Positions 17,710-28,700 of a stretch of DNA of 64,000 nucleotides are shown here, piece after piece. Origin of the DNA: Pseudomonadota bacterium. Lineage in GTDB: Bacteria > Pseudomonadota > Gammaproteobacteria > Burkholderiales > REEB80. Within the stretch, counting starts at the first letter, position 1; each line of letters opens with the position of its first letter. The notes beneath the pieces were generated by a model. It was given only the letters and a program-made list of their open reading frames with translations, was not told where the DNA came from and searched no databases. The stretch covers positions 62,001 through 126,000 of the forward strand of contig JAGXAQ010000004.1 in assembly GCA_018971485.1 (NCBI GenBank). The letters are read 5' to 3'. The position numbers and the translations under genes are program-made.

Positions 17710-18114
17710 ATGCATTTTCAGAGAATACTGGTAAAAGAAGAGCCTGAAGTTAATCTAATCCCCATGATTGATGTTCTGCTGGTTATACTTTTGTTTCTGA
17801 TGGTGACAACAACTTTTAGTAAAATGGGTGAGTTGTCTATTGTTTTGCCTAAGGCTTCAATGGCACAAAGTCAAAAGTCGCAGTCCCTTCATGTTGTTAT
17901 TGATCGTAATGGACAGGTCACGATTCAGGGGCATATTCCCCAGGTTCCTTTGTCGAAGGCATTAAAAAATGCTGCTAAGGGAAATCCGGCTATGGTTGTG
18001 ATAATTGATGCTGACGCCAGAACTACGCAACAGGCTGTGATTACGGTTATGGAAGCTGCAAGGCAAGCTGGCCTGGATCATATTGCTTTTGCCATTCGTC
18101 AAACGCGATCTTAG
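17710..18114 (+). CDS. exbD: ExbD/TolR-family biopolymer transport protein
   Basis: Partner of ExbB. The 134-residue protein has a short cytosolic start, one membrane helix (VNLIPMIDVLLVILLFLMVTTTF, containing the conserved membrane Asp that carries protons), and a periplasmic domain with IDRNGQVTIQG and the terminal block HIAFAIRQ. It begins two bases after exbB, with AGGG upstream of the ATG. Because the pair sits directly before lpxK and lacks TonB, its work may be in envelope maintenance and not iron uptake; that is inference from context. Confidence 0.92.
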   Translation: MHFQRILVKEEPEVNLIPMIDVLLVILLFLMVTTTFSKMGELSIVLPKASMAQSQKSQSLHVVIDRNGQVTIQGHIPQVPLSKALKNAAKGNPAMVVIIDADARTTQQAVITVMEAARQAGLDHIAFAIRQTRS

Positions 18115-18120
18115 CAGTCT

Positions 18121-19146
18121 ATGTCCAATTATCATTTGCGTGTTGAATCCTGGTTCATGAGGTTGTGGCATAAACATAGTTTGTGGTCGCTTTTGTTTGT
18201 ACCGGTTGCCTTGATATTCCTGGTAATTATTGCAACACGGCGTAAAGCGTATGGTTTGAATTTATTTAAGGTGCAACATCTACCTGTTCCGGTAATTGTG
18301 ATAGGAAACATTACGGTGGGGGGTACTGGGAAAACCCCCTTAATTTTATGGCTTGTCACTTTTTTTATGAACAGGGGTATTTTGGTTGGAGTCATCAGCC
18401 GAGGTTATGGACGTAGAACCCATGGTGTTGTTCTGGTTAAGCCGGAGATGTCATTTAGAGATTGTGGTGATGAGCCTTGGCTGATTTACCAGAAAACCGG
18501 ATGTCCTGTCGCGGTTGGAGAAGACAGGGTTGCAGCGGCGAAGGTTCTTTTGCAGGCTTATCCGCATGTCCAGATTATTTTAAGTGACGATGGAATGCAG
18601 CACTATCGTTTGTTTCGTGATATCGAAGTTCTGGTTGTGGATGGCAAAAGGCGGTTTGGCAACAATCTTTTACTGCCAGCAGGCCCTTTGCGGGAATTGT
18701 CTTCTCGTGTTACGTCAGTTGATGCGGTTGTAGTTAATGGACGGCAGGCCTATATTCTGCATGACAAGACGTATTGCATGCAGCTTGTAGGCGATATGTT
18801 TTATAATCTGGCTCAACCCAGTCAGTACTGTGGAGTAGAGCAATTTAAGGGTAAAACAATTCATGCGGTTGCAGGAATAGGTAACCCACAGCGATTTTTT
18901 GATGCTTTGATGGAAAAAGGGCTAAACATCATACCCCATATTTATCCGGATCATTATGAATATCAATCTGAGGATCTCGGGCAATTGGAAGGGGAAATTC
19001 TTATGACGGAGAAGGATGCGGTCAAGTGCCAGCATTTTGCACAAGATCGATTTTGGGTATTTCCTGTTCGTGTCAGTATTGATGAAGAGTTTGGCTTATT
19101 TATTTTAGAAAAGACGAGAACATTATATGGATCCAAAGCTGATTGA
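18121..19146 (+). CDS. lpxK: Tetraacyldisaccharide 4'-kinase
   Basis: Phosphorylates the 4' position of the lipid A disaccharide precursor at the inner membrane. An N-terminal hydrophobic helix ([17 protein letters not shown]) is followed by the modified Walker A motif [18 protein letters not shown] near residue 62, [29 protein letters not shown]-like sequence ([18 protein letters not shown]) and LLPAGPLRE. Length 341 is normal. No good ribosome-binding site precedes the ATG; coupling to exbD seven bases upstream is likely. The 3' end overlaps the next small gene by 20 bases. Confidence 0.95.
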   Translation: MSNYHLRVESWFMRLWHKHSLWSLLFVPVALIFLVIIATRRKAYGLNLFKVQHLPVPVIVIGNITVGGTGKTPLILWLVTFFMNRGILVGVISRGYGRRTHGVVLVKPEMSFRDCGDEPWLIYQKTGCPVAVGEDRVAAAKVLLQAYPHVQIILSDDGMQHYRLFRDIEVLVVDGKRRFGNNLLLPAGPLRELSSRVTSVDAVVVNGRQAYILHDKTYCMQLVGDMFYNLAQPSQYCGVEQFKGKTIHAVAGIGNPQRFFDALMEKGLNIIPHIYPDHYEYQSEDLGQLEGEILMTEKDAVKCQHFAQDRFWVFPVRVSIDEEFGLFILEKTRTLYGSKAD

Positions 19147-19296
19147 AATTCTGGTGTGCCCGGTGTGTAAGGGGCCTTTGCATTTTCAGCGGGAATCCGT
19201 TGAGATGACCTGTAAGGGATGCCGATTGGCATATCCGATAAGAGATGACATTCCAGTGTTAATAGAGCAAGAAGCCCGAGAGCTGGATCCGGAAGA

Positions 19297-19300
<4 letters not shown>
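19127..19300 (+). CDS. Trm112/UPF0434 (YcaR-like) small zinc-ribbon protein
   Basis: A 57-residue gene too short for the ORF track. It starts [18 protein letters not shown] and has a second pair TCKGC, forming a CxxC...CxxC zinc ribbon, then [13 protein letters not shown], the usual ending of the Trm112-like UPF0434 family. Family members in eukaryotes activate methyltransferases; the role of the bacterial ones in this operon is not settled. It lies inside the lpxK-kdsB junction: it overlaps the lpxK end by 20 bases and its TGA overlaps the kdsB ATG (ATGA). The same gene order is seen in many proteobacteria. Confidence 0.93.
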
Positions 19301-20716
<1,416 letters not shown>

Positions 20717-20717
<1 letters not shown>

Positions 20718-21598
20718 TGGAGCGGGCAGTGATTTTTTTGTTTTGGCTAATCCATTGGCTACCTCAGCCTGTTTTAGCCAAACTGGGTCAAGGCTTAGGC
20801 CGGCTGGCCTTTTTTTTGGCCCGTGAAAGACGAAAGGTTGCAACTATTAATTTAACTGTTTGTATGCCTGAGTTAACCAGAAGTGAAATAGATAAGCTTG
20901 TAAAACGGCATTTTATGGCCTTAGGACGTATGGCGACAGAATGGACTATATTGTGGTGGGGATCCGAAGCAAGATTGCGTCGAACCGTGCGCATTCAAAA
21001 TCTGGATCGGCTCACTGCACTCAAAGATACACCGGTTATACTTCTGGCCCCCCATTTTGTGGGTCTTGATATGTGCGGGGTTAGGCTGTCCATGGATATG
21101 GCTTTATGCACTATGTATACTCAGCAAAAGAGTCCGCTTTTTACACAGTTGTTTTTACATGGCCGTATGCGTTTTAATCCCGATAATCGCCCCTTTTCCA
21201 GACAGGATGGGATTCGTCCGCTCCTAAAGGCGCTGAAGCAGAATATCCCGGCATATTTTTTGCCGGATCAGGATGCGGGTCGAAGCGGAGCGCTTTTTGT
21301 ACCTTTTTTCGGGCAGCCTGCCGCGACCTTGACAAGCTTGCCCCGATTGGCAAAGGCAGCGCATGCTGTGGTAATACCTGCTATCCCAAAACAGGTGAAA
21401 GATGGATATATACTTGAACTGGGTGAGGCCTGGGATGATTATCCTGGTGAGGATATTGTTGAAGATACCCGGTATATGAATGAATTTATTGAATCTGTTG
21501 TGCGTACGATGCCCGAACAATATTTTTGGGTTCATAAGCGATTCAAGACGCAAGAAAACCCTTCTCGTCGGTTTTATGCTGAGATGAATAGCCTATGA
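20717..21598 (+). CDS. lpxL: LpxL/HtrB-family lipid A acyltransferase
   Basis: Probably adds a secondary acyl chain to Kdo-lipid A at the inner membrane. Of about 293 residues, the first 20 form a membrane anchor (FLFWLIHWLPQPVLAKLG). The HX4D catalytic motif is visible in APHFVGLDMCG near residue 113, and PDQDAGRSGALFVPFFG and YFWVHKRFKT are typical of the family. The track begins at TTG 20714, but ATG 20717 forms TGATG with the adk stop and is preferred. Whether it acts as LpxL (laurate-type) or LpxM cannot be told; the neighbouring lpxK and kdsB support a lipid A role. Confidence 0.88.
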
Positions 21599-21711
21599 TG
21601 AATGCATTGTGAAATGCGGTAATTAATTGATTTAGAAACCTGGTTTGTTTGTGTAATAGGGTAATTTTTTTAAATATCATAACTATGTATTATAAGATTG
21701 AGGAAAAGAAG

Positions 21712-22239
21712 ATGGGTTTGGATAAGATAGAAGCTGGTCAAGCCGTGCCTGAGGATGTAAATGTTGTTATTGAAATCCCGATGAATGGTCCCCCAATAAA
21801 ATATGAAGTAGACAAGAAATCAGGAATGTTATGGGTTGACCGGTTTATGTCTACTGCCATGCATTACCCCTGTAATTATGGCTATATCCCTCAGACTAAG
21901 GCAGGTGATGGTGATCCTGTTGATGTTTTGGTGATTACACCAATTCCCTTGCAACATGGTGTCGTTATTCGGGTTCGTCCAATTGGTATGCTTGAAATGA
22001 CGGATGAGGCAGGCGTTGACACTAAACTTCTTGCGGTCCCTGTCAGTAAATTGACACCGATATACAATGATATCGACTCTCCTGATGATTTGCCGCCCCC
22101 TATTCTGGATCAGATTAAACATTTTTTTGAGCATTACAAGGATTTGGAAAAAGGTAAATGGGTTAAGGTTCAAGGTTGGGCAAAAAAAGAATCTGCCTGG
22201 GCTGAAATTATGTCCGGAATCAAGAATTTTAGCCATTGA
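21712..22239 (+). CDS. ppa: Inorganic pyrophosphatase (family I)
   Basis: Hydrolyses pyrophosphate and so drives biosynthesis. The ORF track extends to 21649, but the family N-terminus begins at [26 protein letters not shown] 21712, with GAGGA upstream; this gives 175 residues like E. coli Ppa. Metal-binding motifs are present: YNYGYIPQT-like [21 protein letters not shown], and [16 protein letters not shown]. It lies 113 bases after lpxL and probably has its own promoter in that AT-rich gap. Confidence 0.97.
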   Translation: MGLDKIEAGQAVPEDVNVVIEIPMNGPPIKYEVDKKSGMLWVDRFMSTAMHYPCNYGYIPQTKAGDGDPVDVLVITPIPLQHGVVIRVRPIGMLEMTDEAGVDTKLLAVPVSKLTPIYNDIDSPDDLPPPILDQIKHFFEHYKDLEKGKWVKVQGWAKKESAWAEIMSGIKNFSH

Positions 22240-22256
22240 GTTTTCTGTCTCGTTAA

Positions 22257-22285
22257 AAACATGCGCACTAAAAATGTGCATGTTT
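22257..22285 (+). promoter_or_regulatory. Inverted repeat: NtrC-like binding site or ppa terminator
   Basis: AAACATGCGCA and TGTGCATGTTT form 11-base arms around a 7-base loop, just after the ppa stop. The core CGCACTAAAAATGTGCA (22264-22280) matches 13 of 17 positions of the enteric NtrC consensus TGCACCAWWWTGGTGCA. It lies about 95 bases upstream of the sigma-54 promoter of amt, a normal distance for an enhancer site. There is no run of T after the stem, so a terminator role is less likely, though both are possible. Confidence 0.5.
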
Positions 22286-22360
22286 CTCCTTTGATTCACC
22301 TATTTAGTGCAAACATACAATGGCAATGAACCATACCCGTGCATAATCATGCACTTTAAT

Positions 22361-22377
22361 CTGGCATGTGTTTTGCA
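22361..22377 (+). promoter_or_regulatory. Sigma-54 promoter of amt
   Basis: CTGGCATGTGTTTTGCA has the -24 GG and -12 GC elements exactly ten bases apart and matches the consensus YTGGCACG-N4-TTGCW at nearly every conserved position. The predicted transcription start is about 22387, giving a leader of roughly 20 bases before the amt ATG at 22409. Sigma-54 promoters need an activator such as NtrC, consistent with nitrogen control of an ammonium channel. Confidence 0.8.
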
Positions 22378-22408
22378 TTCGTAACTGGATTAGCTATGAG
22401 GAGGCGAC

Positions 22409-23581
22409 ATGAGTCAGGATGTATTGTTTATATTGATGGGTGCCATACTGGTTTTGGCAATGCATGCTGGATTTGCATTCTTGGAGCTGGGAACAGTTAG
22501 AAAAAAAAACCAGGTTAATGCCTTGGTTAAAATTCTATGTGATTTTTCGGTTTCCACTATCGCTTATTTCTTTATTGGTTATGGTATTTCATATGGAATC
22601 CATTTCTTTTCAAGTGCCAAAATCTTGAACATGCACCATGGGTATCAGCTAGTCCGATTCTTTTTTCTACTCACCTTTGCTGCGGCTATCCCCGCTATTA
22701 TTTCTGGCGGAATAGCAGAGAGAGCTAAATTTGCACCTCAATTAGCTGCTACCTTTATCTTGGTGGGGTTTGTCTATCCATTTTTTGAAGGCATAGCCTG
22801 GAATAATGCTTTTGGATTCCAGAATTGGCTGATGAACCATTTTGGTGCGTCATTCCATGATTTTGCTGGCTCTGTTGTGGTGCATGCATTTGGTGGATGG
22901 GTAGCCTTGCCGGCAGTAATTTTATTGGGAGCAAGGAGAGGTCGCTATCATTCAAGCGGGAATATTGTGGCTCATCCTCCTTCGAATATCCCTTTTTTGG
23001 CATTGGGAGCCTGGATATTGCTGGTTGGATGGTTCGGGTTTAATGTGATGTCTGCGCAGCATATTGATGGAATTTCAGGGTTGGTGGCAATAAATTCTTT
23101 GATGGCTCTTGCCGGGGGAACTTTGGGTGCGTTGGTGATGGGGCGAAATGATCCGGGTTTTGTTCATAATGGTCCTTTAGCTGGCTTAGTCGCAATATGC
23201 GCAGGATCAGATGTCATGCATCCGATTGGAGCCTTAGTTACTGGTGTCATTGCCAGTATCATATTTGTTTATATGTTTTCTTATGTGCAGAACAGATGGA
23301 AGATTGATGATGTGCTTGGAGTTTGGCCTTTACATGGTTTATGCGGAACTTGGGGTGGAATTGCTTGTGGCATATTTGGCCAGAGGAGCCTTGGGGGGTT
23401 GGGTGGCGTTAGCCTGGTTAGCCAGATAATTGGTACGGGTCTGGGAATTGGGATAGCCCTTTTAGGTGGCTTCGTGGTTTATGGCTTACTTAAATGGACG
23501 GTAGGGATTCGTTTGGATCCAGAGTCAGAGTTTGACGGAGCTGACTTGAGTATCCATAAAATCAGCGCTACCCCTGAATAA
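22409..23581 (+). CDS. amt: Ammonium transporter, Amt family
   Basis: An inner-membrane channel for ammonium uptake. The 390 residues form about eleven membrane helices. Hallmarks are AERAKFAPQLAATFILVGFVYP, DFAGSVVVHAFGG with the first pore histidine, VHNGPLAGLVAICAGSDVM, and WPLHGLCGTWGG with the second pore histidine. The protein starts directly with helix 1 and has no long signal sequence. The ribosome-binding site GAGGAG lies just before the ATG. No glnK/glnB PII gene is next to it, unlike many amtB loci. The sigma-54 promoter and NtrC-like site upstream predict expression under nitrogen limitation. Confidence 0.95.
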   Translation: MSQDVLFILMGAILVLAMHAGFAFLELGTVRKKNQVNALVKILCDFSVSTIAYFFIGYGISYGIHFFSSAKILNMHHGYQLVRFFFLLTFAAAIPAIISGGIAERAKFAPQLAATFILVGFVYPFFEGIAWNNAFGFQNWLMNHFGASFHDFAGSVVVHAFGGWVALPAVILLGARRGRYHSSGNIVAHPPSNIPFLALGAWILLVGWFGFNVMSAQHIDGISGLVAINSLMALAGGTLGALVMGRNDPGFVHNGPLAGLVAICAGSDVMHPIGALVTGVIASIIFVYMFSYVQNRWKIDDVLGVWPLHGLCGTWGGIACGIFGQRSLGGLGGVSLVSQIIGTGLGIGIALLGGFVVYGLLKWTVGIRLDPESEFDGADLSIHKISATPE

Positions 23582-23764
23582 CATAATTTTTAACCGGTAT
23601 TAAAATCAGATTGCCTTCAACCCTGAAATGCACAAATCAGGCAGTCATGCCGAACGTCACATAAAAATTGTCTTAAATGAAATTATTAACTTATTTAATA
23701 TTTAGCAATGTTAAATTTCATTAAGGTCTGAAACATGGGGTCCTCGCTATGAAAACTGGGTAAT

Positions 23765-23798
23765 AGCACGGGTGTGATTCTTTCACCCACGCTGTTTT
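23765..23798. terminator. Possible bidirectional terminator between amt and the EamA gene
   Basis: AGC-AC-GGGTG and CACCC-AC-GCT pair around a short loop and are followed by GTTTTG on the plus strand. The stem has an internal AC/AC mismatch, so it is only moderately stable. Its position between two convergent genes supports a terminator role. Confidence 0.4.
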
Positions 23799-23816
23799 GC
23801 TCGTTGTGCCTGTAAA

Positions 23817-24707
23817 TTATTCCTGGATGGTTGCAGATAGATAACGTATGTTATGGATGCTGATAATTGCCAGGGCACATAAAATTGCCGCAATGCCGAC
23901 TAGATTTATGGGGCTTGGAATTTCATGAAGCTCTAAGGCTGCCGCCAGTAATCCGAAAATGGGTGCAAGTAGCAGTCCTAAACTGGCTGTTCCGGCTTTC
24001 ATGGTTCTTAGAAGATAAAGCCAGATCAGCCAGCCTAATGCAGTTGAGGGTCCTGCATTGTATAGTAAGGCAAACCAGAAATATAATGACAGATGCACTC
24101 CCTTTTCTTGCACAAAAGGGAGTGCCATGGCGAGCACTATTCCTCCTAGGAGCATTTGCCAGGCAGTCAAGGACAGAAGCTGGACCTGTTTATGCGACTG
24201 GATACGCTTTCCAATAATTACAGAAATAGCCCATACAATACCTGAAGTGAGTGCCAACAGCTTGCTTGTTAAGCTTCCAGTATCAGATGAAGGTAGAAAA
24301 AAGCAGCCAAGCCCTAAAATAGCCAAGATGGCAGAACCTGCCTGAATTAAGTTGATTTTTTCTTTTAAAAGCGGCCAGGCCAGGATCATGACCCAAAATG
24401 GCATGGTGTAAACTAGAATTGCAACATTGCCTGCGCCTCCTGCGACTAAAGCCCACATGGATAAACCTGTAAAAGCAGTAGTTTGAAACAGGCCTAGCAG
24501 GAGGGTTTCACTAGGGTATTGAAGGCGTAGTTTTTGTTTTTTCAGGATTAGAACAATAAATAGGATTCCGGCCCCTAACAACATCCGTAGCGTAGCGAAG
24601 GTAAATGGCCCGGTATAATCAAGCGCTCTTTTCATCACGACCCAGTTGTATCCCCAGATGAGAGAGAGAAAGACAAGGAGAACTGGAGAAAGCCAGGCTT
24701 TTTTCAT
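23817..24707 (-). CDS. EamA/DMT-family transporter
   Basis: A 296-residue inner-membrane permease with about ten helices in two EamA repeats of five. The first repeat starts MKKAWLSPVLLVFLSLIWGYNWVVMKRAL, and the second contains SGIVWAISVIIGKRIQ and later AGTASLGLLLAPIFGLLAAALEL. Members export amino acids, nucleosides or other metabolites; substrate cannot be deduced. It is a single gene on the minus strand, convergent with amt and separate from trhO. No clear ribosome-binding site precedes the ATG. Confidence 0.85.
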   Translation of the reverse strand: MKKAWLSPVLLVFLSLIWGYNWVVMKRALDYTGPFTFATLRMLLGAGILFIVLILKKQKLRLQYPSETLLLGLFQTTAFTGLSMWALVAGGAGNVAILVYTMPFWVMILAWPLLKEKINLIQAGSAILAILGLGCFFLPSSDTGSLTSKLLALTSGIVWAISVIIGKRIQSHKQVQLLSLTAWQMLLGGIVLAMALPFVQEKGVHLSLYFWFALLYNAGPSTALGWLIWLYLLRTMKAGTASLGLLLAPIFGLLAAALELHEIPSPINLVGIAAILCALAIISIHNIRYLSATIQE

Positions 24708-24821
24708 AGGTTGAATAGGTTAAAAGTTTTTGAATTGTAGAAAATTTAGGGTGGATTGATAAATAAAGTAATTTCTAAAGTTCATTTTCTTACTGGATGA
24801 AAAAAATTGATAAATGGGCCA

Positions 24822-25637
24822 TTATCTTACAATGCAACCAGGGCAGGATATGTCAGGTATATAGTCCGATGATTGTTGTTCTTCTAGATTGAGAGGTCGT
24901 TGGCAATTAAAGCACATTTTATACTGGCTTTGGGTTAATTCTGGGGTTAGAGCCACTCTTTTATCAAATACGAAGCAATCGCCTTTGTAATGGCGGCGGC
25001 CTACCTGTTCAAAATAGTTCAGAATTCCACCCTGAAGTTGGTAGACTTCGTTAAACCCTATTTTTTTGAGTAGTGGTGCTGCTTTTTCGCAACGAATTCC
25101 ACCGGTACAAAAAGTGACTATTGGTTTATTCCTTAGGTTTTCATTTAATGTGGATGCTGCATTGGAAAAGTCGCGGAATCGGGATAAATTCAGATGGGTC
25201 GCATTTTCAAAACTTCCGATTTTTATTTCGAAAACATTGCGGGTATCCAATAACGTGATACTTTTACCTTCGTCTAACCAGGTTGCCAGGGTTTTGGGGT
25301 CAATGAAAGGCGCAGGGTTGGTTATGGGATTAATTTCTGGCTGGCCCATGGGGATAATTTCCTGCTTGATTTTGACGAGCATCCGATTAAATGCGATTTC
25401 TGAAGAATGGCTATCTTTCCATTCCATTTTTATAAAGCGAGCATCTGTTTCGAATTCTTGTTTGAATGCTTTAATGGTAATTGCTGTCCCGGACAGAAAG
25501 ATATTGATTCCTTCCGTACTAATTAGTATCGTTCCTTTGAGCCCAAGGTCATGGGTTAACTCATTTAATTGCTGACGTAAAGCGGAGCAATCCTGGATTG
25601 GAACGAAACGATAGCCTGCGATATTCAAAAAATCCAA
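24822..25637 (-). CDS. trhO: tRNA uridine(34) hydroxylase / rhodanese-like TrhO
   Basis: Family members make 5-hydroxyuridine at tRNA wobble position 34 independently of prephenate. An N-terminal acylphosphatase-like domain (GLKGTILISTEGINIFLSG) precedes a rhodanese domain with active-site cysteine in FCTGGIRCEKAAPLL, then YQLQGGILNYFEQVG and FVFDKRVALTP, and a C-terminal double CxxC (MCFNCQRP, ISCPGC). The ORF runs to 25703 from a TTG, but betaproteobacterial homologues begin at (M)DFLNIAGYRFV. TTG 25637 with AAAGG seven bases upstream fits that and is my choice. It is divergent from dnaE. Confidence 0.9.
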   Translation of the reverse strand: MDFLNIAGYRFVPIQDCSALRQQLNELTHDLGLKGTILISTEGINIFLSGTAITIKAFKQEFETDARFIKMEWKDSHSSEIAFNRMLVKIKQEIIPMGQPEINPITNPAPFIDPKTLATWLDEGKSITLLDTRNVFEIKIGSFENATHLNLSRFRDFSNAASTLNENLRNKPIVTFCTGGIRCEKAAPLLKKIGFNEVYQLQGGILNYFEQVGRRHYKGDCFVFDKRVALTPELTQSQYKMCFNCQRPLNLEEQQSSDYIPDISCPGCIVR

Positions 25638-25768
25638 TTTTATGCCTTTGGTAAATTCACGACAGACTTTATTATACTGGATATAGATTCTATCTCGGAA
25701 CAATCATTGATCCATGATCCACCTGGACGGCAATGTGTCCTTTTTGACCCGTTAGGAACAATAAATTT

Positions 25769-28700
25769 ATGTCTGATTCTGGCTTTATTCATTTGAGATT
25801 ACATAGCGAATATTCTATCGTAGACGGAATTGTCCGAATTGAGGAGGCAATTCAACAGGCACTCAAGGATGGGATGCCAGCTCTTGCCCTGACAGATTTA
25901 AATAATATGTTCGGGCTTGTAAAGTTTTTTCAGTCGTGTCGTCAGGCCGGTATTAAACCGATAGTAGGGGCTGATGTAAGACTCTTTAATGCTGAACAAT
26001 TGACTCACCCCCATCATTTTACTTTTCTTTGCCAGTCGAAACAGGGTTATTTGAATTTATCAAAATTGTTATCACGGGCTTACCGTGAGCAGACGGATGG
26101 CCGTCCTTTGCTACATTGGGAGTGGTTGCAGAAAGAAGCCATAGATGACTTGATAGTTTTGTCAGGCGGGCATCTGGGGGATGTAGGCCAGCTCCTTATG
26201 GCTGGTAAAACAAGGGAAGCAGAAGAAGTTGCATCACTTTGGTCTTCGTTGTTTCCCGGAAAATTTTATTTAGAAGTCAGTCGGTATAACTACCCGGGTC
26301 AAGATGACTATGTTGAGCAAGTCGCTTATTTAGGCCAAAGGCTGAATTTACCCCTAGTGGCGACTCACCCTGTTCAGTTTATAAATAAAAGTGACTATAA
26401 AGCACACGAGGCCCGTGTCTGTATTGCTGAAGGTTATGTATTGGGCGACCATCGCAGGCCTAGGCAGTTTACTGAAGAGCAGTATTTTCTTACTCAGCAG
26501 GAGATGAAGTCTCGATTTTCCGACTTGCCAGGTGCTTTGGCCAATTCTGTTGAGTTGGCTAAACGGTGTAATTTTTATATTGAATTAGGACGCCCTTGTT
26601 TACCCCAATTTCCTACCCCGAATGGTATGAGTCTGGATGAGTATCTTCTGGCTCGGGCAAAAGAGGGCCTTGAAGAGCGGCTGACCTTGTCTTTTCCTGA
26701 TTCGGCTGTTTTAGAGGGGGTTCGATCACGGTATGAGGAACGCCTGACGTTTGAGGGCCAAACTATTATTCAGATGGGATTCTCGGGGTATTTTCTGATA
26801 GTTTCAGATTTTATACGTTGGGCAAAGGATAATGGTGTTCCTGTAGGGCCCGGGCGAGGATCTGGTGCAGGCTCTTTAATTGCTTATTGCCTTAAGATTA
26901 CTGATTTGGATCCTCTTCGTTATGATTTGCTTTTTGAGCGTTTTTTGAATCCGGAACGGGTATCAATGCCTGATTTTGATGTCGATTTTTGTCAAGATGG
27001 CAGGGAGCGTGTTATTGATTATGTCAAGCAGCGCTATGGGGCAGAATCAGTCAGCCAGATTGTTACATTTGGAACAATGGCCGCTAAGGCTGTAATTCGA
27101 GATGTTGGTCGGGTTATGGATCTGCCTTATAACTTTGTGGATCAGTTGGCGAAACTGATCCCTAATGAACTTGGAATGACCCTTTCCAAGGCCCGTGTTA
27201 TGGAACCTTTGATTAATGCCCGGGCTGAAGAGGAAGAAGAGGTTAGGGAGTTGTTGGTGCTGGCAGAAAAACTGGAAGGGTTGACCCGTAATGTGGGCAT
27301 GCATGCCGGGGGTGTTTTGATTGCGCCTGGGAAAATTACAGATTTTGCTCCTGTTTATATTCCTTCAGGGGCTGAGCACGTTGTGTCTCAATTTGATAAG
27401 GATGATGTTGAACAGGTTGGTCTGGTTAAATTTGATTTCTTAGGTCTTAGAACTTTGACGATACTGGATCTGGCTATGCGTTATGTAAAAGCGCTTGATC
27501 CTAATATGAATTATACCCTTGAGACTTTGCCGCTAGATGACAAACTAAGCTTTGACTTGTTAAAAAATTGTAATACTACAGCTGTATTTCAGCTGGAATC
27601 ACGGGGAATGAAAGATTTAATAAGGCGGCTTCAACCGGATTGTTTCGAAGATATTATCGCGCTTGTGGCTTTGTTTAGGCCAGGCCCATTGGGCTCAGGT
27701 ATGGTAGATGATTTTATTAATCGAAAGCATGGGCGTGCCAAGGTTGATTATTTTCATCCTAAGCTCGAGGGTGTGTTGAAATCAACCTACGGCATTATTC
27801 TTTATCAAGAACAGGTTATGCTGATTTCCCAAATTCTGGCAGGTTATTCATTGGGTAGTGCCGATATGCTCAGGCGGGCTATGGGTAAGAAAAAGGCTGA
27901 AGAAATGGCCCGTCATCGTGAAATTTTTACTCAGGGTGCTATCGAGAGAGGTGTTTCTCCTGATTTGGCGTCAAATCTGTTTGATTTAATGGAGAAGTTT
28001 GCTGAATACGGATTCAATAAAAGCCATTCTGCAGCATACGCGATGGTTGCGTATCAGACAGCCTGGCTTAAAGCACATTATCCTAGTGCATTTATGGCAT
28101 CAACGCTTTCATCAGATATGGATGATACTGATAAAGTCAGAGTGTTTGTCGAAGACGCGCAACAGAACGGGCTGGTTATCCTGCCTCCTGATATCAACCA
28201 GAGTGAGTATCGTTTTATTCCTGTCTCTGCTTATGAAATTCGTTACGGTTTGGGAGCAATTAAGGGAACCGGTGCTTTGGCTATTGAATCAATTGTTCGA
28301 ACCAGAGCTGAACAGGGCTATTTCAGGGATTTGTTTGATTTTTGCAATCGGGTAGACAGGCGTCTTGTTAATCGGCGGGTCCTGGAAGCTCTTGTTCGTG
28401 CCGGAGCATTTGATAGTCTTGACAGTAATCGGGCGTATTTGTTTTCATCCATTCCAACCGCTGTAGAACTTGCTGAGCAATCAGCTAAAATGACTAACCA
28501 GAACAGTCTGTTTGATTCGGCTGAGACGGGTTTGCCCATGCACTCTATACCCGCTATTCCTGACTGGCCTGCAAAAGAAAAATTAACCTATGAAAAGCAA
28601 AGCCTGGGCTTTTATTTATCTGGCCATCCTTTTAGTGCATGGCGAAATGATTTGATTCCTCTCGTACCCCGAAGTATTTCTGAATATATGCCCAGTAAAG

